A stretch of DNA of 64,000 nt from Trujillonella endophytica. Its GTDB lineage: Bacteria; Actinomycetota; Actinomycetes; Mycobacteriales; Geodermatophilaceae. Both the position numbers and the translations under genes were made by a program. Below the pieces are notes generated by a model. That model saw only the letters and a program-made list of their open reading frames with translations, was not told the origin of the DNA and ran no database searches. Below are positions 34,429-45,009 of the stretch, one piece after another; the stretch's first letter is position 1; each line of letters starts with the position of its first letter. Where the stretch lies: contig NZ_JABGCI010000001.1 of NCBI RefSeq assembly GCF_019799905.1, forward strand, positions 558,001 to 622,000, read 5' to 3'.

Positions 34429-36828
34429 TCAGGCGCCGACGTAGTCGGCGAGGTGCTGACCGGTCACGGTGGAGCGGGCGGCGACGAGATCGGCCGGGGT
34501 GCCCTCGAACACGATCCGGCCGCCGTCGTGACCTGCCCCGGGACCGAGGTCGACGATCCAGTCGGCGTGCGCCATGACCGCCTGGTGGTGCTCGATGACG
34601 ATCACCGACTTCCCGGAGTCCACCAGCCGGTCGAGCAGGCCGAGCAGGTTCTCCACGTCGGCGAGGTGCAGGCCGGTGGTCGGCTCGTCGAGGACGTAGA
34701 CGTCGCCCTTGTCGGCCATCTGCGTCGCCAGCTTCAGCCGCTGCCGCTCGCCGCCGGAGAGCGTGGTGAGCGGCTGGCCGAGCGTGAGGTAGCCGAGCCC
34801 GACGTCGGCCAGCCGGTCGAGGACGGCGTGCGCCGCCGGCGTCCTCGTCCCGCCGTCGCCGAAGAAGTCCCGCGCCTCCGCGACCGGCATCGCGAGCACC
34901 TCGCTGATGTCCTTGCCGCCGAATCGGTACTCCAGCACCGAGGCCTGGAACCGCTTGCCCCCGCACTCCTCGCAGGGGGACTCGACGGTGGCCATGACGC
35001 CCAGCTCGGTGTAGACGACGCCGGCGCCGTTGCACGTCGGGCAGGCGCCCTCGGAGTTGGAGCTGAACAGCGCCGGCTTCACCCCGTTGGCCTTCGCGAA
35101 CGCCTTGCGGATCGGCTCGAGCAGCCCGGTGTACGTGGCGGGGTTGCTGCGCCGGGACCCCTTGATCGCCCCCTGGTCGACCACCACCACGCCGTCGCGG
35201 CCCGCGATCGAGCCGGTGACCAGCGAGCTCTTCCCGGAGCCCGCCACGCCCGTGAGCACGCAGAGCACCCCGAGCGGGATGTCGACGTCGACGTCGCGCA
35301 GGTTGTGCGTCGACGCGCCGCGGACCTCCAGCGCGCCGGACGACGACCGCACCGAGTCCTTGGGCCTCGCCCGGTCGTCGAGGTGGCGGCCGGTGATGGT
35401 GTCGCTCTCCCGCAGCCCCGCCACGGTGCCCTCGAAGCACACGAGGCCGCCGCCCGTGCCGGCGCCGGGGCCGAGGTCGACGACGTGGTCGGCGATCGCG
35501 ATGGTCTCCGGCTTGTGCTCCACGACGAGCACCGTGTTGCCCTTGTCCCGCAGCTGCAGGAGCAGGCCGTTCATCCGCTCGATGTCGTGCGGGTGCAGCC
35601 CGATCGTGGGCTCGTCGAAGACGTACGTGACGTCGGTGAGGGACGAGCCGAGGTGACGGATCATCTTCGTCCGCTGCGCCTCGCCGCCGGAGAGCGTCCC
35701 CGCGGGCCGGTCGAGGGAGAGGTAGCCCAGCCCGATCTCGGAGAACGAGTCGAGCAGGTGCTGCAGACCGGTGAGCAACGGCGCGACCGAGGGTTCGCGC
35801 AGGGCCCGGACCCAGTCGGCCAGGTCGCTGATCTGCATCGCGCAGAGGTCGGCGATGTTCTCCCCCGCGATCCTCGACGACCGGGCCTCCGGGGTCAGGC
35901 GCGTGCCCTCGCACTCCGGGCACCGCTGGAACGTGATGACCCGTTCCACGAAGGCGCGGATGTGGGGCTGCATCGCGTCGACGTCCTTGGAGAGCATCGA
36001 CTTCTGGATCTTCGGGACGACGCCCTCGTAGGTGAGGTTGATGCCCTCGACCTTGATCTTCGTCGGCTCCTTGTAGAGGAGGTCGTCCAGCTCCTTCTTG
36101 GTGAACTCCCCGATCGGCTTGTCCATGTCGAAGCCGAAGCCGGCGAAGATCCGGCCGTACCAGCCGTCCATGCTGTAGCCCGGGACCATCAGCGCGCCCT
36201 CGGCCAGTGACTTCGACGCGTCGTACAGCGCCGTGAGGTCGAAGTCGGAGACCGAGCCCATGCCCTCGCAGCGGGGGCACATGCCGCCCAGGTAGACCAC
36301 GTCGCGCACGACGTTCTTCTCCACCCGGCCGCCGGCCTTCTCCGTGCTCATCACCCCGCTCGCCTTGCGCGTCGGGACGTTGAACGAGAACGCCGTGGGG
36401 GGACCGATGTGCGGCGTGCCCAGCCGGCTGAACAGGATCCGCAGCATCGCGTTGGCGTCGGTGGCGGTGCCCACGGTGGAGCGGGGGTTGGCGCCCATCC
36501 GCTCCTGGTCGACGATGATCGCCGTCGTCAGGCCCTCGAGGACGTCGACGTCGGGCCGTGCCAGCGTGGGCATGAAGCCCTGCACGAACGCGCTGTAGGT
36601 CTCGTTGATCAGCCGCTGGGACTCCGCGGCGATGGTGCCGAACACCAGTGAGCTCTTGCCCGAGCCCGAGACCCCGGTGAAGACCGTGAGCCGGCGCTTC
36701 GGGATCTCGAGGCTGACGTCGCGGAGGTTGTTCACCCGCGCGCCGACCACACGGATCGCGTCGTGGCTGTCCGCGAGGTGCGGACCGCCGGTACGTGTGT
36801 CGGGAGTCGCCTCGGTGCTCGTGGTCAT
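34429..36828 (-). CDS. Class II UvrA-like ABC protein (UvrA2)
   Basis: 799 residues with two ABC ATPase halves: P-loops GVSGSGKSS and GVAGSGKSS, signature LSGGEAQR and LSGGERQR, and zinc-finger cysteines in CPRCEG, CPECEG, CPTCNG and CEEC. It is about 150 residues shorter than housekeeping UvrA, as expected for class II proteins that lack the UvrB-binding region. Such proteins are tied to tolerance of DNA-binding drugs. Its ATG overlaps the VOC stop (ATGA), in an AraC-VOC-UvrA2 operon, so it may answer to a small-molecule signal. Confidence 0.9.
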   Translation of the reverse strand: MTTSTEATPDTRTGGPHLADSHDAIRVVGARVNNLRDVSLEIPKRRLTVFTGVSGSGKSSLVFGTIAAESQRLINETYSAFVQGFMPTLARPDVDVLEGLTTAIIVDQERMGANPRSTVGTATDANAMLRILFSRLGTPHIGPPTAFSFNVPTRKASGVMSTEKAGGRVEKNVVRDVVYLGGMCPRCEGMGSVSDFDLTALYDASKSLAEGALMVPGYSMDGWYGRIFAGFGFDMDKPIGEFTKKELDDLLYKEPTKIKVEGINLTYEGVVPKIQKSMLSKDVDAMQPHIRAFVERVITFQRCPECEGTRLTPEARSSRIAGENIADLCAMQISDLADWVRALREPSVAPLLTGLQHLLDSFSEIGLGYLSLDRPAGTLSGGEAQRTKMIRHLGSSLTDVTYVFDEPTIGLHPHDIERMNGLLLQLRDKGNTVLVVEHKPETIAIADHVVDLGPGAGTGGGLVCFEGTVAGLRESDTITGRHLDDRARPKDSVRSSSGALEVRGASTHNLRDVDVDIPLGVLCVLTGVAGSGKSSLVTGSIAGRDGVVVVDQGAIKGSRRSNPATYTGLLEPIRKAFAKANGVKPALFSSNSEGACPTCNGAGVVYTELGVMATVESPCEECGGKRFQASVLEYRFGGKDISEVLAMPVAEARDFFGDGGTRTPAAHAVLDRLADVGLGYLTLGQPLTTLSGGERQRLKLATQMADKGDVYVLDEPTTGLHLADVENLLGLLDRLVDSGKSVIVIEHHQAVMAHADWIVDLGPGAGHDGGRIVFEGTPADLVAARSTVTGQHLADYVGA

Positions 36829-37247
36829 CGGACCTCCTGGATGCGGACCATGTTCCCGGCGGGGTCGCGGAAGGCGCAGTCGCGCACCCCGTACGGCTGG
36901 TCGACCGGCTCCTGGACGACCTCGGCGCCGCGCGACTGCAGCCGCTCGAAGGTCGCGTCGAGGTCCCTCGTGGCGAGGATGAGGCTGGCGTAGGTGCCCT
37001 TGGCCATCATCTCGGCGATGGTGCGGCGTTCCTCGTCGGTGACGCCCGGGTCCGCGGCCGGCGGGTGCAGCACCACGGAGGTGCCCTCGCCGCCGGCGGG
37101 GCCGACGGTGATCCAGCGCATGGTGCCCTGCCCGACGTCGAGGCGGACCTCGAAGCCGACGGCGTCGCGGTAGAAGACCAGCGAGGCCTCCGGGTCGTCC
37201 GCGGGGAGGAAGGTCTGGTGGATGGCGATGTCGGTCGTGGTGTCCAT
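36825..37247 (-). CDS. VOC (glyoxalase/bleomycin-resistance) family protein
   Basis: 140 residues with two beta-alpha-beta-beta-beta modules. It opens IAIHQTFLPADDPEASLVFY and ends [15 protein letters not shown], the usual VOC metal and closing motifs. Such proteins bind or modify small toxic molecules such as antibiotics or aldehydes. ATG 37247 is 5 bases from the upstream AraC stop, and its stop overlaps uvrA2. Ligand unknown. Confidence 0.85.
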   Translation of the reverse strand: MDTTTDIAIHQTFLPADDPEASLVFYRDAVGFEVRLDVGQGTMRWITVGPAGGEGTSVVLHPPAADPGVTDEERRTIAEMMAKGTYASLILATRDLDATFERLQSRGAEVVQEPVDQPYGVRDCAFRDPAGNMVRIQEVR

Positions 37248-37252
37248 GGTGA

Positions 37253-37702
37253 TCACGCTAGGGACGTCACGGGCGCCGGTGCTTCTCGATTCCTGACCGG
37301 TCTGGTCACCTGCTTGGCGACGCATGGCGGGAGCCCCGCCGAGCCGCTCGCCGCCTGCCGTCGGTAGACGCTGGGCGGCATGCCGACCAGCTCGGTGAAG
37401 CGGGAGCTGAAGGTCCCCAGCGACGAGCAGCCGACCGTGAAGCAGACCTCGGTGACGCTCAGGTCGCCGCGGCGCAGCAGCGCCATCGCCCGCTCGATGC
37501 GCCGTGTCATCAGGTACGAGTACGGGGACTCCCCGTAGGCCTGCCGGAACTCGCGGCTGAGGTGGCCGGCGGACATGTGGACGCCCCGGGCCAGCGCCTC
37601 GACGTCCAGCGGCTGGGCGTACTCCCGGTCGATGCGGTCGCGGACGCGGCGCAGCCGCGCGAGGTCACGCAGGCGCTGGTCCGCGGCGGCGCTGCTGGTC
37701 AC
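37253..37702 (-). CDS. AraC-family regulator, DNA-binding domain only
   Basis: 149 residues. Two helix-turn-helix motifs are seen: the first in VEALARGVHMSAGHLSREFR, the second in VTEVCFTVGCSSLGTFSSRF with GMPPSVYRR. There is no N-terminal ligand domain, so it is like MarA/SoxS-type short activators. GTG 37702 is the likely start; no ATG lies nearby in frame. It leads the operon with the VOC and UvrA2 genes and probably controls it. Confidence 0.85.
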   Translation of the reverse strand: MTSSAAADQRLRDLARLRRVRDRIDREYAQPLDVEALARGVHMSAGHLSREFRQAYGESPYSYLMTRRIERAMALLRRGDLSVTEVCFTVGCSSLGTFSSRFTELVGMPPSVYRRQAASGSAGLPPCVAKQVTRPVRNREAPAPVTSLA

Positions 37703-37797
37703 GGCCGCATCCTGCCGCGTCGCGCCCCCGGACCGGTGTCCCCGGCGCGGGTGATCACAGCGCCGTCGGCGGTGCAGCACCACCCGGGAGAACGACA

Positions 37798-37834
37798 CGC
37801 GATGGCTGTCGATTGACAATCGATAGCCATCGCG
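37798..37834. promoter_or_regulatory. Palindromic operator before the DUF2975-HTH genes
   Basis: A 37-bp inverted repeat with arms matching in 16 of 17 positions around a GAC centre; each arm carries CGATGGCT or its complement and a TCGATT. It ends 13 bases before the DUF2975 start. It is AT-richer than its surroundings. Likely bound by the HTH protein encoded two genes on, giving autoregulation. Confidence 0.65.
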
Positions 37835-37847
37835 CGAAGGTCGATGC

Positions 37848-38342
37848 ATGTCACGCATCAGCCGGGTGCTGCTCCCGTTGCGGGTCCTGCTCGCGGTCGT
37901 CCTCGTCGCCCTCCTGGCCGCCCAGATCTGGGCCGCGCCCGGGATGCTGCCCGACCTGGCCGACCCCTCGCTCGAGCAGTCGGTCGTGCGCTGGACGATG
38001 CTCGCGGCGTCGCTGCTGGGTCTGCTCTGCGTCCAGGTCGTCGTCGTGTGCACCTGGGCCCTGCTCACCCGGGTCGCCCAGGACCGCATCTTCAGCGCGG
38101 ACGCCCTGCCCTGGGTCGACACGATCGTCGGGGCCGTCGCCGTGGGCTGGGCGGCCCTGCTGGGCGCCCTCGTCTGCTCCTACTACTTCATCATCGACGA
38201 GGTCAGCGACGACCCCGTGCCGGTCGCCCTGCTCCTGGTGGCGCTGCTGGTCGGCGCCGTCGTCGGGCTGCTGATGGTCGTCATGCGGGCGCTGCTGCGG
38301 CAGGCGACCGCGCTGCGGACCGACCTGGAGTCGGTCATCTGA
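37848..38342 (+). CDS. DUF2975 family membrane protein
   Basis: 164 residues with four transmembrane helices (about 8-28, 47-70, 92-115, 125-147). The length, topology and partnership with a YozG-type HTH protein fit DUF2975, a membrane partner that probably holds or senses for the regulator. ATG 37848 follows the operator directly. The stop overlaps the HTH start (TGATG). Confidence 0.8.
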   Translation: MSRISRVLLPLRVLLAVVLVALLAAQIWAAPGMLPDLADPSLEQSVVRWTMLAASLLGLLCVQVVVVCTWALLTRVAQDRIFSADALPWVDTIVGAVAVGWAALLGALVCSYYFIIDEVSDDPVPVALLLVALLVGAVVGLLMVVMRALLRQATALRTDLESVI

Positions 38343-38587
38343 TGCCCATCGTCGTGCGCATCGACGTCGAGCTCGCCCGCCGCAAGATGAGCGTCGGCGA
38401 GTTCGCCGAGCGCGTCGGCCTCACGCCGGCCAACGTGGCGGTGCTGAAGAACGGCCGCGCCAAGGCCGTCCGCTTCAGCACCCTGGAGGCCATCTGCCGG
38501 GTGCTCGAGTGCCAGCCCGGCGACCTGCTGGAGTGGGTGCCCGACGAGCAGGACGCGCCGGCCGCCCCGCACCTGAACGCCCGGTGA
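38342..38587 (+). CDS. Xre/YozG-type HTH regulator
   Basis: 81 residues. A helix-turn-helix is clear: MSVGEFAERVGLTPANVAVL followed by KNGRAKAVRFSTLEAICRVL, with the usual C-terminal CQPGDLLEW. It is translationally coupled to the DUF2975 gene and probably binds the palindrome at 37798-37834. Its stop overlaps the FAD oxidoreductase start (GTGA), so that enzyme may be under the same control. Confidence 0.88.
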   Translation: MPIVVRIDVELARRKMSVGEFAERVGLTPANVAVLKNGRAKAVRFSTLEAICRVLECQPGDLLEWVPDEQDAPAAPHLNAR

Positions 38588-39729
38588 CGGGGGACCGGTC
38601 GGTCGACGTGCTCGTCGTCGGCGCTGGGCTGGCCGGGCTGCACACCGCCACGCTGCTGGCCCGGCGCGGTGCCGACGTCCTGCTGGTCGAGCGCCGGCCC
38701 ACCCTGACGGGCGCCGTCCGCACGACGGGGATCTTCGTCCGCAGGACGCTCGACGACTTCCCGCTGCCGGAGGACTGCCTCGGGCCCCCGATCCGGCGGG
38801 TGGTGCTGTACCCGCCGCACCGGCGCCGCCCGGTGACCCTGGTCAGCGACCGCGACGAGTTCCGGGTCGGCGACATGGGTCCGCTGTACCTGGCGGCCGC
38901 CCGGGACGCCGCGGCCGCCGGCGTGCGGATCGCCCTGGGTACCCGCTGCGCCGGACGGCGGGAGGGCGCGTGGCTGCTGACCGGTCCGGCCGGTCCGACG
39001 CGCGTGCGCGCGCGGTTCGTCGTCGGCGCCGACGGCGCCCGCTCCCGCGTCGCCCGCGATCTCGGCCTCGACCGCAACCGGCAGCTGCTGGTGGGGGCCG
39101 AGGAGGTCTTCCCGGTGGCCGCCGGCGGGGAGCCGCCGACCTTCTCCTGCGTGCTCGACCCCTCGCTGGCCCCCGGCTACCTGGCGTGGGTGGTCGACGA
39201 CGGACGGCACGCGCACGTCGGCGTCGCCGGCTACGCCGCCCGCTTCCCCGAGGGGCTCCGCGCGGCGCTGGCCCGGTTCCGCGCCTCCGTGCCCGCGCCC
39301 CGCCCGGTCGGCCCGGTCGAGCGGCGCGGCGGGCCCATCCCCGTCGGCGGCCTGCTGCGGCGGATCAGCTGCGCCGACGGGCTCCTCGTGGGGGACGCCG
39401 CGGGAGCGGTCTCCCCGCTGACCGCCGGCGGTCTCGACCCGTGCCTGCGCCTGTCCGAGCACGCGGCCGACGTCCTCGGCGAGGCGCTGCGCACCGGGCG
39501 GCCGGACGCGCTGGCCCGCTACGACGGGGCGGCCCTGCGCGCACGCTTCCGCGGGCGCCTGCTGCTGCGGCACGGCCTGGCCCAGGTCCGCACCCCGGCC
39601 GTCGCCTCGGCGCTGTTCCCGCTGCTGCGCACCCCGCCCGGGCGGGCGGCGGCGCGCCGGGTGCTCTTCGGCGACCGGTCCTTCCCCTCGCCGGCGCCCG
39701 CCGACGCGACCGCGGCGCCGTCCCGCTGA
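38584..39729 (+). CDS. FAD-dependent oxidoreductase (geranylgeranyl-reductase-like)
   Basis: 381 residues. The FAD motif VDVLVVGAGLAGLHTATLLA is at the N-terminus. FVVGADGARSRVARDLG is the DG motif of PHBH/geranylgeranyl reductase relatives, and LLVGDAAGAVSPLTAGG is the second FAD motif. It is coupled by GTGA to the HTH gene. No membrane helix. It could reduce isoprenoid double bonds or hydroxylate a substrate; sequence alone does not decide. Confidence 0.85.
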   Translation: MTGDRSVDVLVVGAGLAGLHTATLLARRGADVLLVERRPTLTGAVRTTGIFVRRTLDDFPLPEDCLGPPIRRVVLYPPHRRRPVTLVSDRDEFRVGDMGPLYLAAARDAAAAGVRIALGTRCAGRREGAWLLTGPAGPTRVRARFVVGADGARSRVARDLGLDRNRQLLVGAEEVFPVAAGGEPPTFSCVLDPSLAPGYLAWVVDDGRHAHVGVAGYAARFPEGLRAALARFRASVPAPRPVGPVERRGGPIPVGGLLRRISCADGLLVGDAAGAVSPLTAGGLDPCLRLSEHAADVLGEALRTGRPDALARYDGAALRARFRGRLLLRHGLAQVRTPAVASALFPLLRTPPGRAAARRVLFGDRSFPSPAPADATAAPSR

Positions 39730-40011
39730 CGGACGGGCGCCACCCGGCCGCCGCGACATGCCGCGGCTCCGGGCGCCGCAGGCGTGACCGCGGCCCGTCC
39801 GGGGCTCCGCACGCTCCGGACCTCGCCGTTTGTCGACAAGGCGGTGCCTGTTGCGGCCGGTCACCGGCCCGGCCGGGAGGCTGCACAACGATCGGGTGAC
39901 GGCGGCCACCGTGTCGTGTCCGGACGGCCTCGCCGAGCGGCGCCGGACCCTACTTTTCGTCCTGTCAGCGGCACTTCCCCGGCCGCGACGGACGCACTCG
40001 AGGAGCACCGC

Positions 40012-40260
40012 GTGAACGCGCCCCATGCACTGGCACCCCCACCGCCACGACTCGTCGAGCACGAGGAGCAGACGGGGCTGACGGTGCTGCTGGAACTCTT
40101 CTCGGCAGAGGAGCCCGCTCCCCGTACCCCCGCGGCGGTGCGGCACCCGCGTCCCTCGCTGCGGGCCTCCGGTGCCCGCGCGGTCGCCTGGACCCGTGCG
40201 TCGTCGCAGCGCGCCGCCTCGTGGGGCGCCGGCCCGCAGGGAGCCTGGCGTGCCTGGTGA
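40012..40260 (+). CDS. Small hypothetical protein upstream of the membrane paralogue
   Basis: 82 residues from GTG 40012, preceded by GAGGAG. The N-terminal half has NAPHALAPPPPRLVEHEEQT and TVLLELFSAEEPAP; the C-terminal half is basic and Trp-containing. The last 11 bases overlap the next gene's start. The good ribosome-binding site and the overlap favour a real coupled gene, but no family is known. Confidence 0.5.
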   Translation: MNAPHALAPPPPRLVEHEEQTGLTVLLELFSAEEPAPRTPAAVRHPRPSLRASGARAVAWTRASSQRAASWGAGPQGAWRAW

Positions 40261-41167
40261 GTCCGTGCTCCTGCTCTGGCCCGCGGTGACGCTGGGCGGG
40301 TTCGTCGTCCTCGCTGCACTCGTCGTGGCGCTGGGGACCAGTTCGACCGCGCGGTACGAGTTCGAGCGCAACGCCGTGCAGGCCCAGCGGCAGCGGGCCG
40401 CCGTGACGGCCCCCGCCGCCGCGGGAGCCGACGCCGACGCGGCGGACGTCGTCGCCGGAGCCCCCGTCTCCCGCCCCGGCGACTCCGCGCCGGCGGCCGA
40501 CGGCGCGGGGGAGGAGGCCCGCGCCGAGCAGGCGACGGCCGTCGGCCTCGCCACCCACCCGGCCGGCAAGCGGATCGGCGAGCCGGGCTCGGCCCCCGCC
40601 TGGTGGCTGGTCGACGAGGACGCCGACGAGCCGGGGCAGCACGCCGTGGCCGGTCCCTTCGCCGACCGCGTCGAGGCCGACTGGGCCCTGCTCGCCCACG
40701 GCCTGGCCGAGTCCACCCGGATGGTCTACGGCTCGCAGCGGGCCGACGGCACGGTGGTGCGCCGGCAGCTCCCCGCCGAGCGCGCCTGGCTCGCCGAGCT
40801 CGGCGACCAGCTGGACCGGCTGGCCGACGACTGGGACGAGCTGGTGAGCGACGACGACGCGCTCACCACGCTCGTGGTCGAGGTGGCCGCCGCGCTGGTG
40901 GAGGCCGGGCTCCCGCTGCACGACTGCGCCGGCGACGGCGCGTCGGGCGGCGTCTGCCTCAGCCCCGGCCCGGCGCACGCCGGTGTGCTCGTCACGTGGC
41001 ACCAGCACGACCGGATGAGCGTGCAGCAGGTGCGCGGCGCGGCGATGGAGGCCGCCGTGCAGCGGACCATGAGCGCCGCGGTCGCCGAGCTCCTGCGCAC
41101 CGTGGGCTTCGAGGTGGAGCCCTTCGGGGCCAGCGGCTGCTGGATGGTCACGCCCGGAGCGCGCTGA
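40250..41167 (+). CDS. Membrane-anchored member of a tandem paralogous pair
   Basis: 305 residues from GTG 40250. One N-terminal membrane helix (about 5-28), an Ala/Asp-rich linker to about 105, then a 200-residue domain with WWLVDEDADEPGQHAVAGPF, LTTLVVEVAAALVEAGLPLH, HQHDRMSVQQVRGAAMEAAV and a final FGASGCWMV. The same motifs in the same order occur in the 41385 gene, so the two share the domain. Function unknown. GTG is the only start giving the helix at the N-terminus. A terminator hairpin follows. Confidence 0.75.
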   Translation: MPGESVLLLWPAVTLGGFVVLAALVVALGTSSTARYEFERNAVQAQRQRAAVTAPAAAGADADAADVVAGAPVSRPGDSAPAADGAGEEARAEQATAVGLATHPAGKRIGEPGSAPAWWLVDEDADEPGQHAVAGPFADRVEADWALLAHGLAESTRMVYGSQRADGTVVRRQLPAERAWLAELGDQLDRLADDWDELVSDDDALTTLVVEVAAALVEAGLPLHDCAGDGASGGVCLSPGPAHAGVLVTWHQHDRMSVQQVRGAAMEAAVQRTMSAAVAELLRTVGFEVEPFGASGCWMVTPGAR

Positions 41168-41170
41168 GCG

Positions 41171-41206
41171 CGACCCGCCTCGGGGGCAGCACTCCGAGGC
41201 GGGTCG
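41171..41206. terminator. Hairpin between the paralogous genes
   Basis: Perfect 13-bp arms, 41171-41183 and 41194-41206, begin 3 bases after the stop. This implies the second paralogue has its own promoter. Confidence 0.7.
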
Positions 41207-41384
41207 GCAACTCCGCGTGTCCGCCGCGCAGCCGCGGCGCGACGCGCCGGGAGCCGCCCAGGTCGGACGCCGGGTCGACGTCGACCCGACCCATAGTTTT
41301 CGAGCACCTCGAGCGACCGGTCCCCGACCGGCGCACGGGGGACCGGTGGCCTTCCCCGCCGTCGGTCGGAGTCCAGGAGGAGTC

Positions 41385-42008
41385 GTGCGGAACGTGAGTC
41401 GTCCACCCGTCAGTGGGATCGCAGTCGGCGGCGCGACGGCGCTCGGCTGGTGGCTGACCGAGGTCGAGGACGACGGCCGCGGCCCGCTCGTCGCCGGCCC
41501 GTTCCCCACCCGCCAGGAGGCGGGCTGGGCGGCCGCCGAGCACGGCCCCGAGGCCGTCGAGACGGTCTACGGCGTCCGCCGGCCCGACAGCCGTGTCAAG
41601 CGCCGCCCCTCGCCGCAGGAGTGGGCCTGGCTGGCCCACCTGGGCGAGCAGCTGGGCCGCCTGCCGGCCGAGTGGGAGGAGGTCGTCGACGACGAGGACC
41701 CGCTGACCACCCTCGTCGTCGAGGTGGCCGCCGCACTGGCCGAGGCCGGCCTGTCGCTGCACGACGCGGACGGGGAGGACAGCGCCCTGGGCGGCGCCTC
41801 CCTCCGCTGCGAGCCCGACCTCGACGGCATCGTCGTCACCTGGCGGCAGCACGAGCGGATGAGCGTCGACCAGGTGCACGGGGCGCCGGCCGACGCCGCG
41901 GTGCAGCAGGTCATGAACCGGGCGGTGGCCGACGTGCTGGCCGTCCGCGGGTTCGCGGTGGAGGCCTTCGGCGGGGGCTGCGGCCACGTCGTGCGCCGGG
42001 GGATGTGA
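41385..42008 (+). CDS. Soluble member of the tandem paralogous pair
   Basis: 207 residues from GTG 41385, with AGGAGG 6 bases upstream. It carries only the shared domain: WWLTEVEDDGRGPLVAGPF, LTTLVVEVAAALAEAGLSLH, RQHERMSVDQVHGAPADAAV, and an ending FGGGCGHVV. It lacks the N-terminal membrane helix and linker of its neighbour. Probably the product of a tandem duplication. No domain family or catalytic motif is recognised; both keep a conserved Trp pair and acidic clusters. Confidence 0.75.
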   Translation: MRNVSRPPVSGIAVGGATALGWWLTEVEDDGRGPLVAGPFPTRQEAGWAAAEHGPEAVETVYGVRRPDSRVKRRPSPQEWAWLAHLGEQLGRLPAEWEEVVDDEDPLTTLVVEVAAALAEAGLSLHDADGEDSALGGASLRCEPDLDGIVVTWRQHERMSVDQVHGAPADAAVQQVMNRAVADVLAVRGFAVEAFGGGCGHVVRRGM

Positions 42009-42047
42009 GAGGCGAGGGATCCCGTGCCCGTGTCGGGAGGCTCCTGA

Positions 42048-43574
<1,527 letters not shown>

Positions 43575-43588
43575 GTAGCGTCCGCGAG

Positions 43589-44260
43589 GTGCCTGCTCTC
43601 ACCCGCGACGGCGACGTCTTCGTCCTCGACCTCGGCGACGGCGAGAACCGCTTCACCCTCGACTGGCTCGTCGAGGTCGAAGCAGCCCTCGACGAGGTGA
43701 CGGCGGCCGAGGGCCCACGCGCGCTGGTCACCACGGCCGGCGGCCGGTTCTTCACCAACGGGTTGGACCTCGACTGGCTGCTCGCGCACCCGGAGGAGGG
43801 CCACGGCTACAGCGCCCGGATCGAGGTCGTCCTCGCCCGGGTCCTCGAGGCGCCGCTGTTCACCGTGGCCGCGCTGCCCGGGCACGCCTTCGGCGGCGGC
43901 GCGATGCTCGCCCTCGCCCACGACAGCCGGGTGATGCGCGCCGACCGCGGGTTCTGGTGCCTCCCCGAGGCCGCGCTCGGGCTGCCGTTCCAGCCGGGGA
44001 TGGCCGCGCTCATCCAGGCGCGGCTGGCCCCGCAGGTCGCGCACGAGGCGATGGTCACCGGGCGCCGCTACGGGGGCGAGGAGGCCGCCGCCGCGGCGAT
44101 CGTCGACGCCGCGGTGCCCGAGGACGCCGTCCGGGCGACGGCGGTCGAGCTGGCCGCCGCCCGGGCCGACCTCGCGGGCCCGACGCTGGCCGCGATCAAG
44201 GCGACGATGTACGCCCCCGTGCTGGCCGCGCTGCGCGCCGGCGACCCCGCCCGCGGCTGA
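43589..44260 (+). CDS. Enoyl-CoA hydratase/isomerase family protein
   Basis: 223 residues with crotonase features: TAGGRFFTNGLDLDWLL (first oxyanion-hole strand), PGHAFGGGAMLALAHD (second oxyanion Gly), and ALIQARLAPQVAHEAMVTG. It is shorter than standard hydratases (about 255) and lacks the usual pair of acidic catalytic residues at recognisable positions, so it may be an isomerase or hydrolase. It resembles eukaryotic peroxisomal isomerases (ECI type). GTG start at 43589 is uncertain. Confidence 0.82.
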   Translation: MPALTRDGDVFVLDLGDGENRFTLDWLVEVEAALDEVTAAEGPRALVTTAGGRFFTNGLDLDWLLAHPEEGHGYSARIEVVLARVLEAPLFTVAALPGHAFGGGAMLALAHDSRVMRADRGFWCLPEAALGLPFQPGMAALIQARLAPQVAHEAMVTGRRYGGEEAAAAAIVDAAVPEDAVRATAVELAAARADLAGPTLAAIKATMYAPVLAALRAGDPARG

Positions 44261-44279
44261 GCCGCGGACGGGCGTCCGA

Positions 44280-44984
44280 TCAGCACGCCGGCGCCACCGC
44301 CGGCCGCTGCCGCGCGGTGGCGGGGGCCGGCAGCCGCCGGGCCAGGACGACGGCCGCGACGGTGAACGCCGCGCCGGCCACCGGTTGGAGCACCTCGACC
44401 GTGGGCCCGGCCACGTAGAACAGCGGCAGCGACACGGCGTAGGTGAGGCCGGCGACCCGCAGCCCCGAGTCGACCGCGGCGAGCTCCCGGCCGACCAGGA
44501 CCGCGCCCGCGGTCCACGCCAGCAGCGCCACGCCCACGGTCCCGAACAGCGCCGGGCCGTACACGTCGGAGTTCCAGGCCACCGCCTCCTCGACGCCGGA
44601 GCGGTGGGCGCGGCCGATCGCCGGCTGGGCGAACGCGGCGACGCCGAACACCGCGGTGCTCAGCACCTGGCCGGTCACGGTCAGCGCCGCTCCGGCGAGG
44701 GCGGCGCGCGGCCGGCGCACCCGGCCGGCGGCCAGCGCGACCGCCGACAGCGCCCCGACGATCCCGAGGGCGGCGCCGAGGATGCTCGCGACGAGGTGGC
44801 TGACCAGGAAGGTGCCGGTCGTGACGTAGGCGGCGTAGGCGGGGAAGTCGTCGGCGTACGACGGCTGGTGGGTGAGGGTCGAGACGGTGAGCAGCGCGCC
44901 GGAGACCGGCAGGGCCCACAGGCCCGCGGTCAGGGCCGTCCGCCACTCGTCGGTGCGCGGCCGGTCGGTGGAGATCGTGTGCAC
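44280..44984 (-). CDS. Hypothetical membrane protein, about six helices
   Basis: 234 residues with hydrophobic segments at about 18-40, 50-70, 72-90, 100-122, 145-170 and 185-215. An extracytoplasmic loop holds PSYADDFPAYAAYV. No family recognised with certainty. ATG 44984. It lies 26 bases from the PhzF gene's stop on the same strand, so it could be the last gene of the azoreductase-PhzF operon. Confidence 0.75.
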   Translation of the reverse strand: MHTISTDRPRTDEWRTALTAGLWALPVSGALLTVSTLTHQPSYADDFPAYAAYVTTGTFLVSHLVASILGAALGIVGALSAVALAAGRVRRPRAALAGAALTVTGQVLSTAVFGVAAFAQPAIGRAHRSGVEEAVAWNSDVYGPALFGTVGVALLAWTAGAVLVGRELAAVDSGLRVAGLTYAVSLPLFYVAGPTVEVLQPVAGAAFTVAAVVLARRLPAPATARQRPAVAPAC

Positions 44985-45009
44985 GGGTTCCTCCTCGGGG
45001 AGATGGTGG

